64,000 nt of DNA from Nematopogon swammerdamellus (lineage: Eukaryota; Arthropoda; Insecta; Lepidoptera; Adelidae): contig OX336340.1 of NCBI GenBank assembly GCA_946902875.1, forward strand, positions 417,501 through 481,500. The letters run 5' to 3'. This document shows positions 12,901 through 20,076 of the stretch, piece by piece. A model generated the notes under the pieces. That model worked only from the letters and a program-made list of their open reading frames with translations, searched no databases and had not been told where the DNA came from. The translations under genes and the position numbers were made by a program. How positions within the stretch are numbered: position 1 is the first letter of the stretch; each line of letters starts with the position of its first letter.

Positions 12901-15900
12901 ATACATAGTTGAAAGACAAAATAAGGTAAGGATAAAAGTGATAAAATTATTAAAATATATGTAATAAAAATGTACTCACTTTTAGATTGAAATATGTAGG
13001 TATGGTGTTTTGAAGAACACGCCAGCGAATTTATGAAAATTATGAAGAAATCAGTCACACACACACACACACCACACACACTACAGTTTGATTGGGTAGG
13101 TCTAATATTGTTCTATTTATAATGTAAGTCTATTCGTTGGGTTTTATCTTGCGCAAATATTTCTATCACTTTTTTGTCACGCACTAGAAACACAACCAGA
13201 GTCCTAATTGATCGAAGAACCAAAGCGACACTTCACTGCGCAGTGGCCACTGGCCACCGAGCCGCGGCCTCCGGGGCGCCGCCGCGCGCGAGGCGTGGCA
13301 GGCGCGCGCGCCCGCGCCCGCCGGCCAACCTTGCCGCGCCGGGCAATGAAGAAAACTTCACAATGTACTGTTAACTGACGAAAAGTCGTTCAAACTGCTA
13401 AAAAACTGATTTGCAAAACATCCCGGCGCGGCAAAGATATATTACGTACAATATTTCATCTATATTACGTACAATATTTCATCTAAGCGGAGCGGCCATT
13501 ATCGGTCGACGCGACGACGACGGGTCTCACCCCGAACTGAGAGAGATGGCGCGGCGCGGCGAGCGATTGATCGGATAATCGCGCGACCAAACAACGCCCG
13601 CGCGCCCGCGCGCCCCCCGCCCGCGCGTGCCTGCGGTCGGGTTTACGATCTCGGCTTACATCGGCTCATCGTCGGCTGGCTCGGTCGCGACGTGTCGCAC
13701 GCGCGTCTATCCACAATATACTGTCCTTCTTTTTCCGTCGTGTGTCACACGCAGAATGCAACCTTGTTCCACACATAATCGTATGAAGAGTGTTTTGTTT
13801 CACACGGCGGGGCAGCGGCGTTTAACATTTTCTCATAGTAACACGTTCGCGGTGTTTTGTGATGCACACGGGCGGCGAGCTCGGCGGCGATACGTAGTAA
13901 GTAGTACGTATTACGTACAGCAAAATCGTGCCTTGTTGTCTAGGAAATAGGAACGAATTCAGTTTGATATTTTTACTTCGATCGGCGAGATTCATGGAGA
14001 ATGTTTAATATTTTAATTTATTTATTTCTTTCGGGTGAAGGCGCTGTTTTGTGGTAGTGCGGCGCACGAACGCACTTAAGGGCCAGCCGCCACTGCTCCC
14101 AAGTACAGCCTAGGGTTTTCAAAAGGGGCGTGAAAAGGCTCGTGTCAGGCCGGCATGGCATTCGCAATCCCCGTGCATCACAGAATGTTCATGGGCATCG
14201 TTAGACATCTACTTATAGGTGAAACGATGCCACATGTCGCGCTACCCATAAAAAAAAAACTAAAGAGTTTCCCATAAAAAAAAACACTCTCGAGCATCCA
14301 TAGAGCAAGGTGAATAACGTACTGGTGTCGTGAAGGGAGGTGACCTCCCCGACCATGGCCACGAGGAAGCCGGTCACGAGGTGTGTGAAGTGTTCGTCGG
14401 ACACCTTGCCGTCGGAGATGAGGCTGGTGCGCACGACGCGCGGGGGAGGCAGCGCGCGCCCGCTCGTCGCACCGCGCACTGCGTAGTCTGCCGGCACACA
14501 CAGTCACACAACGTCATCCACACAAGCTACGTTCTATCTCCGCTTGACTCGTCGCAGAGAGACTCAGCACCCTTTTGTTGTTGACATTGGGACTTTGAGA
14601 ACCCATCGGTTCTCTAAATCGTTTCTTTGTCGCACCGCTAGAGTGTGGAACTGTCTTCCGGCGAGTGCATTTCCTGAATCCTTTAACCTGGGTGTCTTCA
14701 AGCGTCGTATTAACGGTCTAGACAGCCTAGCAACAGTCCGCAAATCTGCTGGCATGGCACCTGACTGAGCGTGGTTTCGCGAGGAGAGGTGATTTTGGCT
14801 CTGTCGACGGCAACATTGGTCTCTCGGCACAGCTACCCATGCTGGTTTACATAAAAAAAAGCACTGGCATGGAGCCACGTGTGCTCTCACCCGGCGCCAC
14901 GGAATAAAAAGTAGGCTGGAATGGCTATGGAACTGCCGTACTATATTCACCCACCACTGACCCGAACGCACCAGCCTTGCGGCCATAGCACTCGCACCGT
15001 ATCGCGACTTCATCATGGAACAATCATTTGAAAGTGGTTGCACGCAGGAAGGCCCGCTGTCGGGATACCAGGAATATACACACCGGAAACTGCCGTACCA
15101 ATTTTGCTATAATATAGCAAAATTGGTACGGTAGACATATTATGTCATTATGTGATATAGTCATAATGCGAAGTAGAGAATATGAGATGTGAATTATTTA
15201 CTACATAGGTTTTTTGCACTGTAGGTATTGACTGCCCCACCCCATTGAACTAGGACTGAAAGAACTACGAACATTATTATGTACTTACGTTTTAGTCTAT
15301 AGCACTATAAAAGTAGTCTTTTACCACAGCCAGTGCAAACTGGTTTATATGATCTGGCTCCTAGTACAGTATATTAGCGGTACCATGTCCGGAGATTTTG
15401 CTATTTCGGGTAAATCCTTATCCCTCGGCTCGGCTACAAAAAAGGTTAGTGTACCCGACACGGTCAAAGGGAGGACTGGCTTGGCATTTAATTTCGACAG
15501 GAACAAGGTTCAAAAGGCTGATCTGTCACTGGTGCAGCAGGTGAGGTAGTCGACCAAGTCAGTCTTAAAAACGAATGAATAAGATGGCACTTACTCGTGC
15601 CGAAGTCCCCCGGCAAGAGACGCAGGTATGGGGTGAGGGTGGCGCCGCGCGACGGGTGATGTAGGTTGTTGCAGGAGCCGTCGAGCCTGCGCCCCTCGCG
15701 AGGGTCGCAAGGCTTCACGCCCACCACGCAGAACCTGCCACAGAGCATAACATTCGTAAACTAGAGCTGCACAGTTTCCAACCTTACTCGGTCGGTGGTA
15801 GGGCTTAAGTCTACACCGCACTCAAAGTTTCAGTGGAAACAAACGACTATGAAAATAAACAGTTTATAAAACCCGACTATAAAATGTGAAGGAAATTTAG

Positions 15901-17322
15901 AAAAATAGAAGGAAAGAAAAGAAGTATGTCACTAAAGGCGAGGCCGAAGGACGAACTGCGTTCAGGTAAACGATAAACTCTTACGAAGATAGGCACTAAG
16001 GGCGAGGCCGAAGGCCGGGTTTCTTTTACGGATATAAACTTGTTGATTACGATGTTGTGGCTGAGAAGTGGCGAAGACTTGTGTCTGAACTCGAACAAAC
16101 GCTTGGGTCTATTTCCGAATGGGGCGGTAGTAATTTGGTCGAGTTCGACGCTTCCAGGACAAGTCTGCGCGTTCAGTGCTAAAAGATCGGCGTTCACACC
16201 AGCTCCTTCCTTCCAGGGCACATCGCTAAAATTAAGCGACCACCTCGGCGTCGAACTGTCGCACGACCTAAACTTTCGGCGCCATATCTAGGGCAAGGCC
16301 AAGCTGGCTTCTAAAAAGCTGGGCGTACTCAATACGGTGCGACGGTACTTCACGCCAGACCAAAGGCTGCTTTTGTATAAATCGCAGATTAGGTTCTGCT
16401 TGGAGTACTGCTCGCACTTGTGGGATGGCTCAGCAACCTTGCGCCTTTGGATTCGATCCAGCGTCGAGTCGTGCGACTAGTGGGTGACCCCGACGTGTCT
16501 CGCGATCTATCGCTTATCTATGTGTTCTATCGCTTATTCCATGGGGAAGGCTCGGAGGAGCTGTTTAAAGCGATACCGCCGTCCCTTTTCCACCTCCGCA
16601 CAACGCGCACTGGGCAGGGATTGCATCCCTATATGCTTGACTCACCACGGATACGTACCAATCGGTTCTGCAGATCTTTCCTCCACAGAACTGAAAAACT
16701 CTGGAACACTCTCCCTGCCCACATATTTCCTCCCAAGTATAGTTTCGGGTCCTTCAAGAGAGGCGTGAATAGGCACCTGTCAGGACGGCATGGCATATAT
16801 TCGCAACCCCCGGGTAAGACCGAATGTCCATGGGCGTCGTTAGACACCTTATGAGTGGCACGGCGCCACATGTCGCACTTTAGGCAGATGATAGGGTTAA
16901 ACCCTTCCGGATTGTTACAACTGCACTGTGGCAAGATTGGTCGAAACGACCACGAAATTGTTTGTATACTTAACCGGTAAGAAAAAATCGAAGCACTGGC
17001 ATGAGATCTGGTTCCAACAGAAATGATGTGACTACGAGTGTAGTTCCATAAAAAAATCAGAATTAAATGTAAACGAAACGAACTAATTAATACTTCAGCC
17101 CCGAGCACTCCCAATCATTCACTGCAGCAGCACTGCCTTTCATCTAACGTCAGTTTACCTGGTGAGGTTCCGCTCGGCGAGCCAGAGTCTCCGCTCCTCC
17201 GTGATCCTTTTGCCGGTGTAGGTGTCGTAGTAGTCGGTAGCCCCAGCTAGAGTTGCCGCCGCCGCCGCCGCCAGCGCGACCAGCGCGACCAGCGCACGTC
17301 TACTGTACATGTCGGACACCAT
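862..17322 (-). CDS. Animal haem peroxidase-like secreted protein, 12 exons, probable pseudoperoxidase
   Basis: Spliced CDS: 17322-17159, 15734-15595, 14487-14323, 11857-11670, 9236-9041, 8207-8010, 7254-7110, 6671-6515, 6157-5990, 5435-5237, 4676-4571, 964-862; total 1929 nt, 642 residues plus TGA. All junction phases agree. Seen: N-terminal hydrophobic Ala/Leu/Val-rich signal peptide (about residues 8-27), the RRLDGSCNNL motif, the TATPMLDQSFIYG calcium-loop region, REHNRLASELANINPCWSD, RWFHIM with proximal His391, INKGRDLGLPSYNEYR with Asn472, a C-terminal LYEVRQTSMARVLCDNGD and a final SCEHIPRMDLRQWRD. These are landmarks of the animal haem peroxidase superfamily; there are no Ig or LRR domains, so it is closest in layout to single-domain insect (chorion-type) peroxidases. 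Odd: distal residues are replaced (V144, V147, G148, E149) and no Arg sits at the distal Arg position, so peroxidase chemistry is unlikely. Exact ortholog not recognised. Confidence 0.92.
1045..1326. repeat. About 280-bp dispersed repeat, copy 1
   Basis: Nearly identical in the same orientation to 9573-9868 (from TATAATTTCATCCA to TCTGGTGTATAGTG). Contains no ORF. Probably a small transposable element; class not recognised. Lies in intron 11 of the peroxidase-like gene. Confidence 0.85.
1330..1398 (+). mobile_element. LINE 3' tail fragment (ORF2 family of 52.2-55.3 kb)
   Basis: Contains the family 3' signature CATGGGCGTCGTCAGACACC and GGCGCCACATGTCGCGCTTC, also seen at 16835 and 50070. Only the end of the element is present. 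Confidence 0.7.
1399..1567 (+). mobile_element. SINE family A, 3' fragment
   Basis: CGGTCGAAACGGCTATGTAA through GTAGCCAACCGTGTT and a short A-run; matches the body of the full SINE at 60735-61108 but lacks the promoter head. Confidence 0.8.
1587..1810 (-). mobile_element. LINE 3' end, truncated
   Basis: Starts with a T-run (poly(A) of a minus-strand element), then the reverse complement of the 3' UTR and last ORF2 codons of the LINE at 52.2-55.3 kb (the region of CTACTTGTAGGTG and CTTGGGAGGAAATA). 5' truncated. Confidence 0.85.
1840..1950. repeat. Short dispersed repeat, copy 1
   Basis: The stretch around CCCAAAACTCAACGTCCAGC to CTACCCAGGGAAAAATAAG recurs inverted at 4455-4540. Class not recognised; possibly an old LINE piece. 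Confidence 0.6.
2190..2236. repeat. (TTTG)n microsatellite
   Basis: About eleven tandem TTTG units inside the Helitron; the copies at 43170 and 36955 have fewer units, so length varies among copies. Confidence 0.95.
2850..3435. repeat. Helitron internal tandem array, 5' side
   Basis: About seven units of the pattern GAAGAAAGTAAGTAACTAAG-GGCGAGGCCGAAGGCCGAGC-GTTCAGGAAG. Each unit contains the short palindrome GGCCGAAGGCC. Confidence 0.9.
3508..3936 (+). pseudogene. Helitron-borne ORF, copy 1 (start lost)
   Basis: Same ORF as at 35468-35025 and 44678-45121, but the ATG of the other copies reads ACC here and a short in-frame deletion (six codons replaced by two) lies near 3788. The frame stays open to 3936 from upstream of 3508; the first ATG is at 3568. 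Keeps the RPD ... WDAT core. Confidence 0.7.
4020..4330. repeat. Helitron internal tandem array, 3' side
   Basis: Units in the opposite orientation to the 5' array (GCTCGGCCTTCGGCCTCGC), so the ORF is flanked by inverted repeat arrays. Confidence 0.9.
4455..4540. repeat. Short dispersed repeat, copy 2 (inverted)
   Basis: Reverse complement of the segment at 1865-1950. Lies just downstream of exon 11 on the minus strand, within intron 11. Confidence 0.6.
4571..4676 (-). CDS. Peroxidase-like gene, exon 11
   Basis: GAGCAG acceptor, GTACGT donor. Encodes residues 574-608: EQLYEVRQTSMARVLCDNGD and IQPRAFLTIQPG. Start chosen so that the single G left by exon 10 completes Glu; the alternative CAG five bases downstream breaks the frame. 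Confidence 0.93.
4783..5025. repeat. Dispersed repeat family C, copy 1
   Basis: TTTTTTTATTGCTTCCGAACAGGGTG through CTTGGAGGCGGACTAATG; a second copy lies at 42868-43025. Possibly a LINE or SINE 3' end; class not certain. In intron 10. Confidence 0.7.
5237..5435 (-). CDS. Peroxidase-like gene, exon 10
   Basis: TTGCAG acceptor, GTGAAA donor. Encodes residues 508-573: DDVDLQVGILSERLVEGG, GPTLYCLMADQARRWR and DRFWFEHSG, highly typical of animal haem peroxidases. Confidence 0.95.
5498..5893 (+). mobile_element. tRNA-derived SINE (family B), full length
   Basis: Head resembles a tRNA with an A box (TGGCCAAGTGG at about 5507) and a B box (GGTTCGAATCC at about 5552), followed by a body and the 3' end CATACCGGATTACAT plus A-run. 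The other family B copies in the window share body and tail in reverse orientation. It nearly fills intron 9 of the peroxidase-like gene. Confidence 0.9.
5990..6157 (-). CDS. Peroxidase-like gene, exon 9
   Basis: TTCAG acceptor, GAG/GTTCGT donor (weak but GT). Encodes residues 452-507 with SSDINKGRDLGLPSYNEYR, the conserved Asn-x-x-Gly-Arg-Asp-x-Gly-Leu-Pro block; Asn472 is the partner of the proximal His in the family. Confidence 0.94.
6515..6671 (-). CDS. Peroxidase-like gene, exon 8
   Basis: TTACAG acceptor, GAC/GTAAGC donor. Encodes residues 399-451, starting LYDKNGKYLSRR and ending KIDYIVDPD; matches the family stretch between the proximal His and the Asn-Gly-Arg-Asp motif. Confidence 0.9.
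7110..7254 (-). CDS. Peroxidase-like gene, exon 7 (proximal His; GC donor)
   Basis: TTTTCAG acceptor. Encodes residues 351-399 with SGTRWFHIMQ; His391 lies at the proximal haem ligand position. The only donor that keeps the frame into exon 8 is AAG/GCATGC, a GC donor; it restores Arg399 with the first base of exon 8. Confidence 0.85.
7435..7645. repeat. Short direct repeats in intron 6
   Basis: GCACTCCGGGAGTGC-type blocks at about 7436 and 7621, and a tandem pair of TTAGTAGAAWGGACAGACAT ... GTTACGGAACCCTAC at 7515 and 7570. Probably a small decayed element. Confidence 0.6.
8010..8207 (-). CDS. Peroxidase-like gene, exon 6
   Basis: TTCCAG acceptor, GTAACG donor. Encodes residues 285-350: GANLYAIWFWREHNRLASEL, WSDDKLFSVARQINIATEQH and IYVYELLAAIMG, the main helix of the family. 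The Arg-x-x-Glu that precedes this helix in active enzymes is not present (PNIGANSLLG instead). Confidence 0.93.
8705..8948 (-). mobile_element. SINE family B, diverged copy
   Basis: AATCCGGCGTGGGTG ... GAATTGCTGGCTACACTGGA ... CACCTAGTAAGG; reverse orientation relative to the copy at 5498. In intron 5. Confidence 0.85.
9041..9236 (-). CDS. Peroxidase-like gene, exon 5
   Basis: Acceptor is AAG (TTAAG before ATAAAT), donor GTACGG. Encodes residues 220-284 with INTATPMLDQSFIYGN (calcium-loop Thr224, Asp228, Ser230 kept) and RGGLLKYELDDRNRMFPPS. Phase 0 entry fits exon 4 exactly. Confidence 0.92.
9573..9868. repeat. About 280-bp dispersed repeat, copy 2
   Basis: Matches 1045-1326 almost base for base, with a 6-bp CATGAA duplication near 9795. 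In intron 4. Confidence 0.85.
9885..10035 (-). mobile_element. 3' UTR and A-rich tail of the intron 4 LINE
   Basis: AT-rich sequence after the stop codon of the RT fragment; ends on the minus strand in A-rich runs near 9900-9960. Confidence 0.5.
10036..11091 (-). CDS. LINE reverse transcriptase fragment (351 codons, 5' truncated)
   Basis: Open for 351 codons with GVPQGSILGPLLFLTYVND (RT motif B' region), FADDISVVL (motif C, catalytic Asp-Asp) and WFECNNLLLNVNKT (motif D region), then a C-terminal part typical of CR1/Jockey-type LINE ORF2. Fingers, motif A and the endonuclease are missing: the element is cut at its 5' side next to the minisatellite. It is a different family from the LINE at 52 kb. 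The open frame suggests fairly recent insertion. In intron 4 of the peroxidase-like gene, same orientation. Confidence 0.9.
   Translation of the reverse strand: MKLEHYGIRDNELRIFQSYLENRAQICDVNGLKSNVESITMGVPQGSILGPLLFLTYVNDISSCITDDIEMVMFADDISVVLKNNDISKLRESFLNVLESLKSWFECNNLLLNVNKTNIMHFALGTHRHNNTAILKTAENLSLNLANELTFLGVIFDKSFTWKAHINSLAGKLSSACYAIKKIKELCGTHAAKTVYHAYFESIMSYGLMFWGNAADSNRIFLLQKRALRYILNMKTRDTCRTAFGEIGIMTLPSAYVYQNICYARKYINDSSLNSDNHNYDTRCKNNVQLIRHRLAKTSKSFICNSVRFYNKLSSNIKQLDDNNFKRRIKLMLIEKSYYTIKDALTDRNFI
11138..11733 (-). repeat. 79-bp minisatellite built from the exon 4/intron 4 junction
   Basis: Units start at 11161, 11240, 11319, 11398, 11477, 11556 and 11635, with partial units at both ends. 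Each holds, on the minus strand, the last coding bases of exon 4 (from about QTRAITYQQ), its AGG/GTAAGC donor and about 16 bases of intron. Donors remain intact at 11669, 11590, 11511, 11432, 11353 and 11274; the farthest unit has GT changed to AT at 11195. Because 79 is not a multiple of 3 and all frames are open, long apparent ORFs appear here; they are artefacts of the array. Confidence 0.95.
11670..11857 (-). CDS. Peroxidase-like gene, exon 4 (3' end inside a minisatellite)
   Basis: ATTACAG acceptor; encodes residues 157-219 including CNPISVPDDDPYL, the family Pro-x-Asp-Asp-Pro segment, then CLNQTRAITYQQVGC. The AGG/GTAAGC donor at 11669 and the last part of the exon belong to the first full unit of a 79-bp tandem repeat that continues into intron 4. 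Confidence 0.9.
12268..12440 (-). mobile_element. SINE family B, partial
   Basis: Long T-run (poly(A) tail), then TATCCGGTTTGGGTGG ... ATTGCTGGCTATACTGGACT; truncated at its 5' side where a LINE piece begins. Confidence 0.9.
12466..12701 (+). mobile_element. LINE ORF2 3' fragment, left half (split by a hAT element)
   Basis: Matches ORF2 codons near the C-terminus of the LINE at 52.2-55.3 kb (AACTCCGTAGGGACGTCGGC to TTTCCTCCCAAG). Continues at 14096 after the inserted element. Confidence 0.9.
13058..13082. repeat. (CA)n microsatellite
   Basis: About ten CA units within the hAT-type element. Confidence 0.9.
13434..13485. repeat. 25-bp tandem duplication inside the hAT element
   Basis: TATATTACGTACAATATTTCATC occurs twice in direct tandem. 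Confidence 0.9.
14096..14265 (+). mobile_element. LINE ORF2 3' fragment and 3' UTR, right half
   Basis: Continues the LINE piece at 12466-12701: last ORF2 codons (GGCGTGAAAAGGCT), the GCATCGTTAGACATCTACTT 3' UTR and an A-run. Confidence 0.9.
14323..14487 (-). CDS. Peroxidase-like gene, exon 3 (altered distal pocket)
   Basis: GGCAG acceptor, GTACGT donor. Encodes residues 102-156. LPPPRVVRTSLI and THLVTGFLVAMVGEVT align without gaps to the family segment that normally carries Gln-x-x-Asp-His-Asp. Here those positions read V144, V147, G148, E149, so the distal His, the haem-linking Asp and the calcium Asp are all replaced. Confidence 0.9.
14538..14868 (+). mobile_element. LINE 3' end of a second family (family D)
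   Basis: Encodes a truncated C-terminus (RTHRFSKSFLCRTARVWNCL ... FKRRINGL) of LINE ORF2 type, then a 3' UTR ending CCCATGCTGGTTTACAT plus A-run. A related copy is at 23735-24045; inverted pieces at 60112, 23480 and 46285. In intron 2. Confidence 0.8.
15091..15133. repeat. Near-perfect hairpin, 21-bp arms
   Basis: TGCCGTACCAATTTTGCTATA, one central A, then its reverse complement with a single mismatch. In intron 2. Confidence 0.9.
15595..15734 (-). CDS. Peroxidase-like gene, exon 2
   Basis: TGGCAG acceptor, GTAAGT donor. Encodes residues 55-101 with RRLDGSCNNL and RGATLTPYLRLLP, the standard entry motif of the animal haem peroxidase fold (dgsCNNl ... G ... p..RllP). Confidence 0.93.
15925..16025. 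repeat. Helitron tandem-array fragment
   Basis: Two units of the GGCGAGGCCGAAGG array typical of the Helitrons at 2.1, 34.7 and 43.1 kb, without their termini. In intron 1. Confidence 0.75.
16047..16905 (+). pseudogene. 5'-truncated, decayed LINE ORF2 copy
   Basis: Matches the 3' third of ORF2 of the LINE at 52.2-55.3 kb (from CTGAGAAGTGGCGAAGACTT on) and its 3' UTR (CATGGGCGTCGTTAGACACC, GCGCCACATGTCGC). Several stops and small deletions. In intron 1 of the peroxidase-like gene, opposite orientation to it. Confidence 0.9.
17159..17322 (-). CDS. Peroxidase-like gene, exon 1 (start and signal peptide)
   Basis: Begins at the ATG 17322-17320; a second in-frame ATG follows four codons later with a better context (G at -3). 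Residues about 8-27 are an Arg-Arg then Ala/Leu/Val-rich stretch typical of a signal peptide, followed by a short acidic/aromatic N-terminus. Ends in AG before a GTAAAC donor, two bases into the codon, which exon 2 completes as Arg. Confidence 0.85.
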
Positions 17323-19036
17323 TACACCACCTCGCCCTTCCTTACAATCAACAATTATTAATTTTCAATAATATTCAACACTTGCTCGATTGCTCACTAT
17401 CCAACTTCGACTAACGTTCATTGCATCATGTGCATTTTTTCATGATTTTTTCATTCGGAAGTTAATTCCGTCCTGTAAATCCACACGAATCGACTCGAAT
17501 CGAGGTCGGTTGATTGTTTTTGTTTTTAGATTATGAGCGTTAAAATTTATGAGTGAGAATTTATAAGAATTCTGTCAGACACACAACGTTAGCAATATTT
17601 AATTGAGTTAGTTTTTAGTTATAGTTTTTAATTAGTTATATTTGTCTTTAAATTTTATTTGATAGGTAATTTAAGTTTATTTAATAATTTTAATTTATAA
17701 ATTGTAAATGAATATTGAAATGTTATTTTGAATAAAGTGTTTAATCAAGCTGGCTAGACATAGAAATATGTAACATTCTGTTATTGAGACATATTATGCA
17801 TATTCAGTATGGTTCGTTGAATTTGTTTTGTCCCGTTAGCAATGCTATCTATAAGGAAGAATCGGGCTAGAAACCTTATAAAGCTTTTTTTTAGTGTTGT
17901 TTTTTAATATACCTACTTACGTACAACATTCTAATTACGGTACATATCACATACTACATCCAAGAAAAACATTATAAGTCAAACATTTATCCATAATAAA
18001 GATAAATAAAACACAAAACATAGGGTTCAGTCAACTTATTAATAAAAGTTAACATTATACAATATAAAACATTCATTTCAATCATCCAAATCAGCAACAT
18101 TTTTCTTATTTGCACCAGGAGACAAACCTAAGAAACTTAGATAGCGTTTGGTGGCGAGATTTTATTTCGAAACGCGGTGCGGGTAGCGGACAGAGTAGCA
18201 CAGCTGAAGGAGCAGACAAGGTGACCGCTTATTAGTTATTACCGCTGCTGCCTGGATAACTGCTTTGCCGCAGAAGTTGTTCATACATTTTTCATTCGTT
18301 TCATTCGTTTCATTCATTTCATTTTACTACCATCACGGGAGCACACGCAAGAGCGCTGAAATTCAAATTGATGGCGCATTTAAGCATCGGTCACACGAAG
18401 CGAGTGATGAGACCCCTCCACTACTGTAAAGATAGCCAAAATTATGTCGAAATTGTTTCATTAAAGTGGAGTGCGGCAGTGTTGCTGGCGCTCGAACTTG
18501 GCCATGCCCCCAGATAAGTGCCTAATCATTGTTTCTAGTCGCGTTAGAGACGTTTGACTCGTCGCGTCGTGTCGAATACCACGAGGGAAAGTACTCTGTG
18601 CTGTATGATACCAATCATGTATGATTTGATTACGTCACAACATCATTGAAAGGCGTATAAATATTGTGTTAATTTATACAGCTGTTAAATTATATGAATC
18701 ACCTGCACGCGCTTGTCGGCAGGCGCGGTGGATGGCGGCGCGGCGCGGCGCGGCGTCAAGGAGGCGGGGCGCACCGCAGCGTTGTACAGCCAGACATAAA
18801 GATTACTTACTTACTGACTGCCTACATAACACTCTTGAAGTCCGCCGCCGTTAAGGTGCTTAGACCAGCCAAAACACGAATCTGCAAACATTTCGATATT
18901 TCATACTATTTACCAAGTACACAGTACATTGAAATGAGTTTGATCGTTATACACTTCTATTCTCGATGGTTATACCTACATAACGAATGATGATATTACA
19001 GTATACAATTTGCATTAAATTTCCATATAGATTTTG
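17323..19036. other. 5' flank of the peroxidase-like gene, spacer
   Basis: Contains the presumed promoter of the minus-strand gene but I see no clear TATA box or initiator. Mostly AT-rich; a GC-rich patch at 18715-18785 (CGGCGCGGCGCGG repeats) and (TTTCATTCG)n-like repeats at about 18295-18330. No convincing ORF. Confidence 0.4.
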
Positions 19037-19190
19037 TCAGCCTCGGTAGCTTAGTGGTGCGATCGGTCGACTGCCGTTCGCATAGTTGGGTTAGGTTAGG
19101 TTAGGTTAGGTCAGAACTTGGATGGGCGGCCGTTGGACCGTTGGAGACCGATTCCACGTAAAAGTGTAGGTCCCTTCCTATTCTCAATTT
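19037..19190 (+). mobile_element. SINE family A, head half, with TTAGG-like run
   Basis: GCCTCGGTAGCTTAGTGGTG head, then GGTTAGGTTAGGTTAGGTTAGG (about 19087-19110) where full copies have the single 5S-like GGTTAG, then CTTGGATGGGCGGCCG. Continues after the MITE at 19351. Confidence 0.85.
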
Positions 19191-19350
19191 AAGACATCTT
19201 TTTAAAAACAACACTAGTAAATTTTCCGCCAAATTGTCTATTTCACCCCTACAATTCTGCATAATATACATTATTAATTTCTGCACAATCCCCACTGATG
19301 GTCCTGAAAAATCAGTTTTTTTGACAAATGTTGTTTTAAAAAGATGTCTT
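19191..19350. mobile_element. 160-bp MITE nested in the SINE
   Basis: Terminal inverted repeats of 22-23 bp (AAGACATCTTTTTAAAA ... TTTTAAAAAGATGTCTT) with CAATT on both sides, a likely target duplication. It splits the SINE copy cleanly. No ORF. Confidence 0.85.
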
Positions 19351-19525
19351 CAATTCAGTGGTCACTTCCCTTCTTACCTCCGGGTTAATACTATCGAATT
19401 GAATGGAAGATCAGTCGAAGCGGCTATGCAAATTGTTCGTGTTTTCAGTCCAGTTCTCCTTAGAAGGCATGCCCAAAATTCTGACAGCACCTAATTCACC
19501 AAGGTGTTATGAACTGACATCTAAT
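19351..19525 (+). mobile_element. SINE family A, tail half
   Basis: CGAAGCGGCTATGCAAATTG through GGTGTTATGAACTGACATC; the continuation of 19037-19190. Confidence 0.8.
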
Positions 19526-20076
19526 TAAACTAAAATCTATTTTTTTTTGTGTTTGCCCTAAAATATGGTAATTCGTTATAGCCTCGGTTATACCTGTCTG
19601 TCAAAGTCTTCCCAATGATGTGCGAAATTTGGATTTTTTTTTCAGATACTACTTAGTTGTTTTAATTAAATGTTCTAATCCTAAACACGATTGAGCGTTT
19701 CCTGCTGCGTTGTGTTTACACAACACGGTAGGCCAGTCACATCCACGAATTAAGTATTTATGTATTGGTGTTACAACGCATTTTTGTAGCGATTTCTCGT
19801 TTATAACGTAGTCTTACTTATTGACTACTGAAGGTTAGTATTCACAGCTCGGTTACAAGTTTCAACAATTTACACACCTACACAAACAATATACCGGAAA
19901 ATCTGTAAACGGATAACTGGGCTTTTCACTGCGTCTATTTGTGTTTTATATTTTAAATGTATATACCCTTGCTTTATATTATTATGTCAAAAAGGGTATG
20001 CTGTCGGAGATGTCATAGGCATTAAGTGCTACCTTCTGTGCGACCTATGTATATGTGCAATAAACGTTTTTTTATT
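19526..20076. other. Spacer, no recognised feature
   Basis: AT-rich, no ORF above background, no clear repeat. Confidence 0.4.

Larger units (their letters stand above)
12702..14095. mobile_element. Non-autonomous hAT-type DNA transposon, 1394 bp
   Basis: Terminal inverted repeats CAGTGGCGGCTGG ... CCAGCCGCCACTG and a perfect 8-bp target duplication CTCCCAAG (12694-12701 and 14096-14103), the hallmark of hAT elements. The LINE reading resumes exactly after it. The interior has no transposase ORF; it holds a 19-bp-arm hairpin at the left end, an (AC)n tract, and a very GC- and CpG-rich core at about 13250-13660. Lies in intron 3 of the peroxidase-like gene. Confidence 0.95.

Noticed and set aside
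13174..13950. Host gene or promoter CpG island in the GC-rich core
   Set aside because: It lies inside the hAT-type element; the ORFs are short and without domain features, so a host gene is not supported, though captured origin stays possible.
19085..19112. A fused-telomere remnant
   Set aside because: Only four TTAGG units, and they lie within a SINE at its own GGTTAG box.
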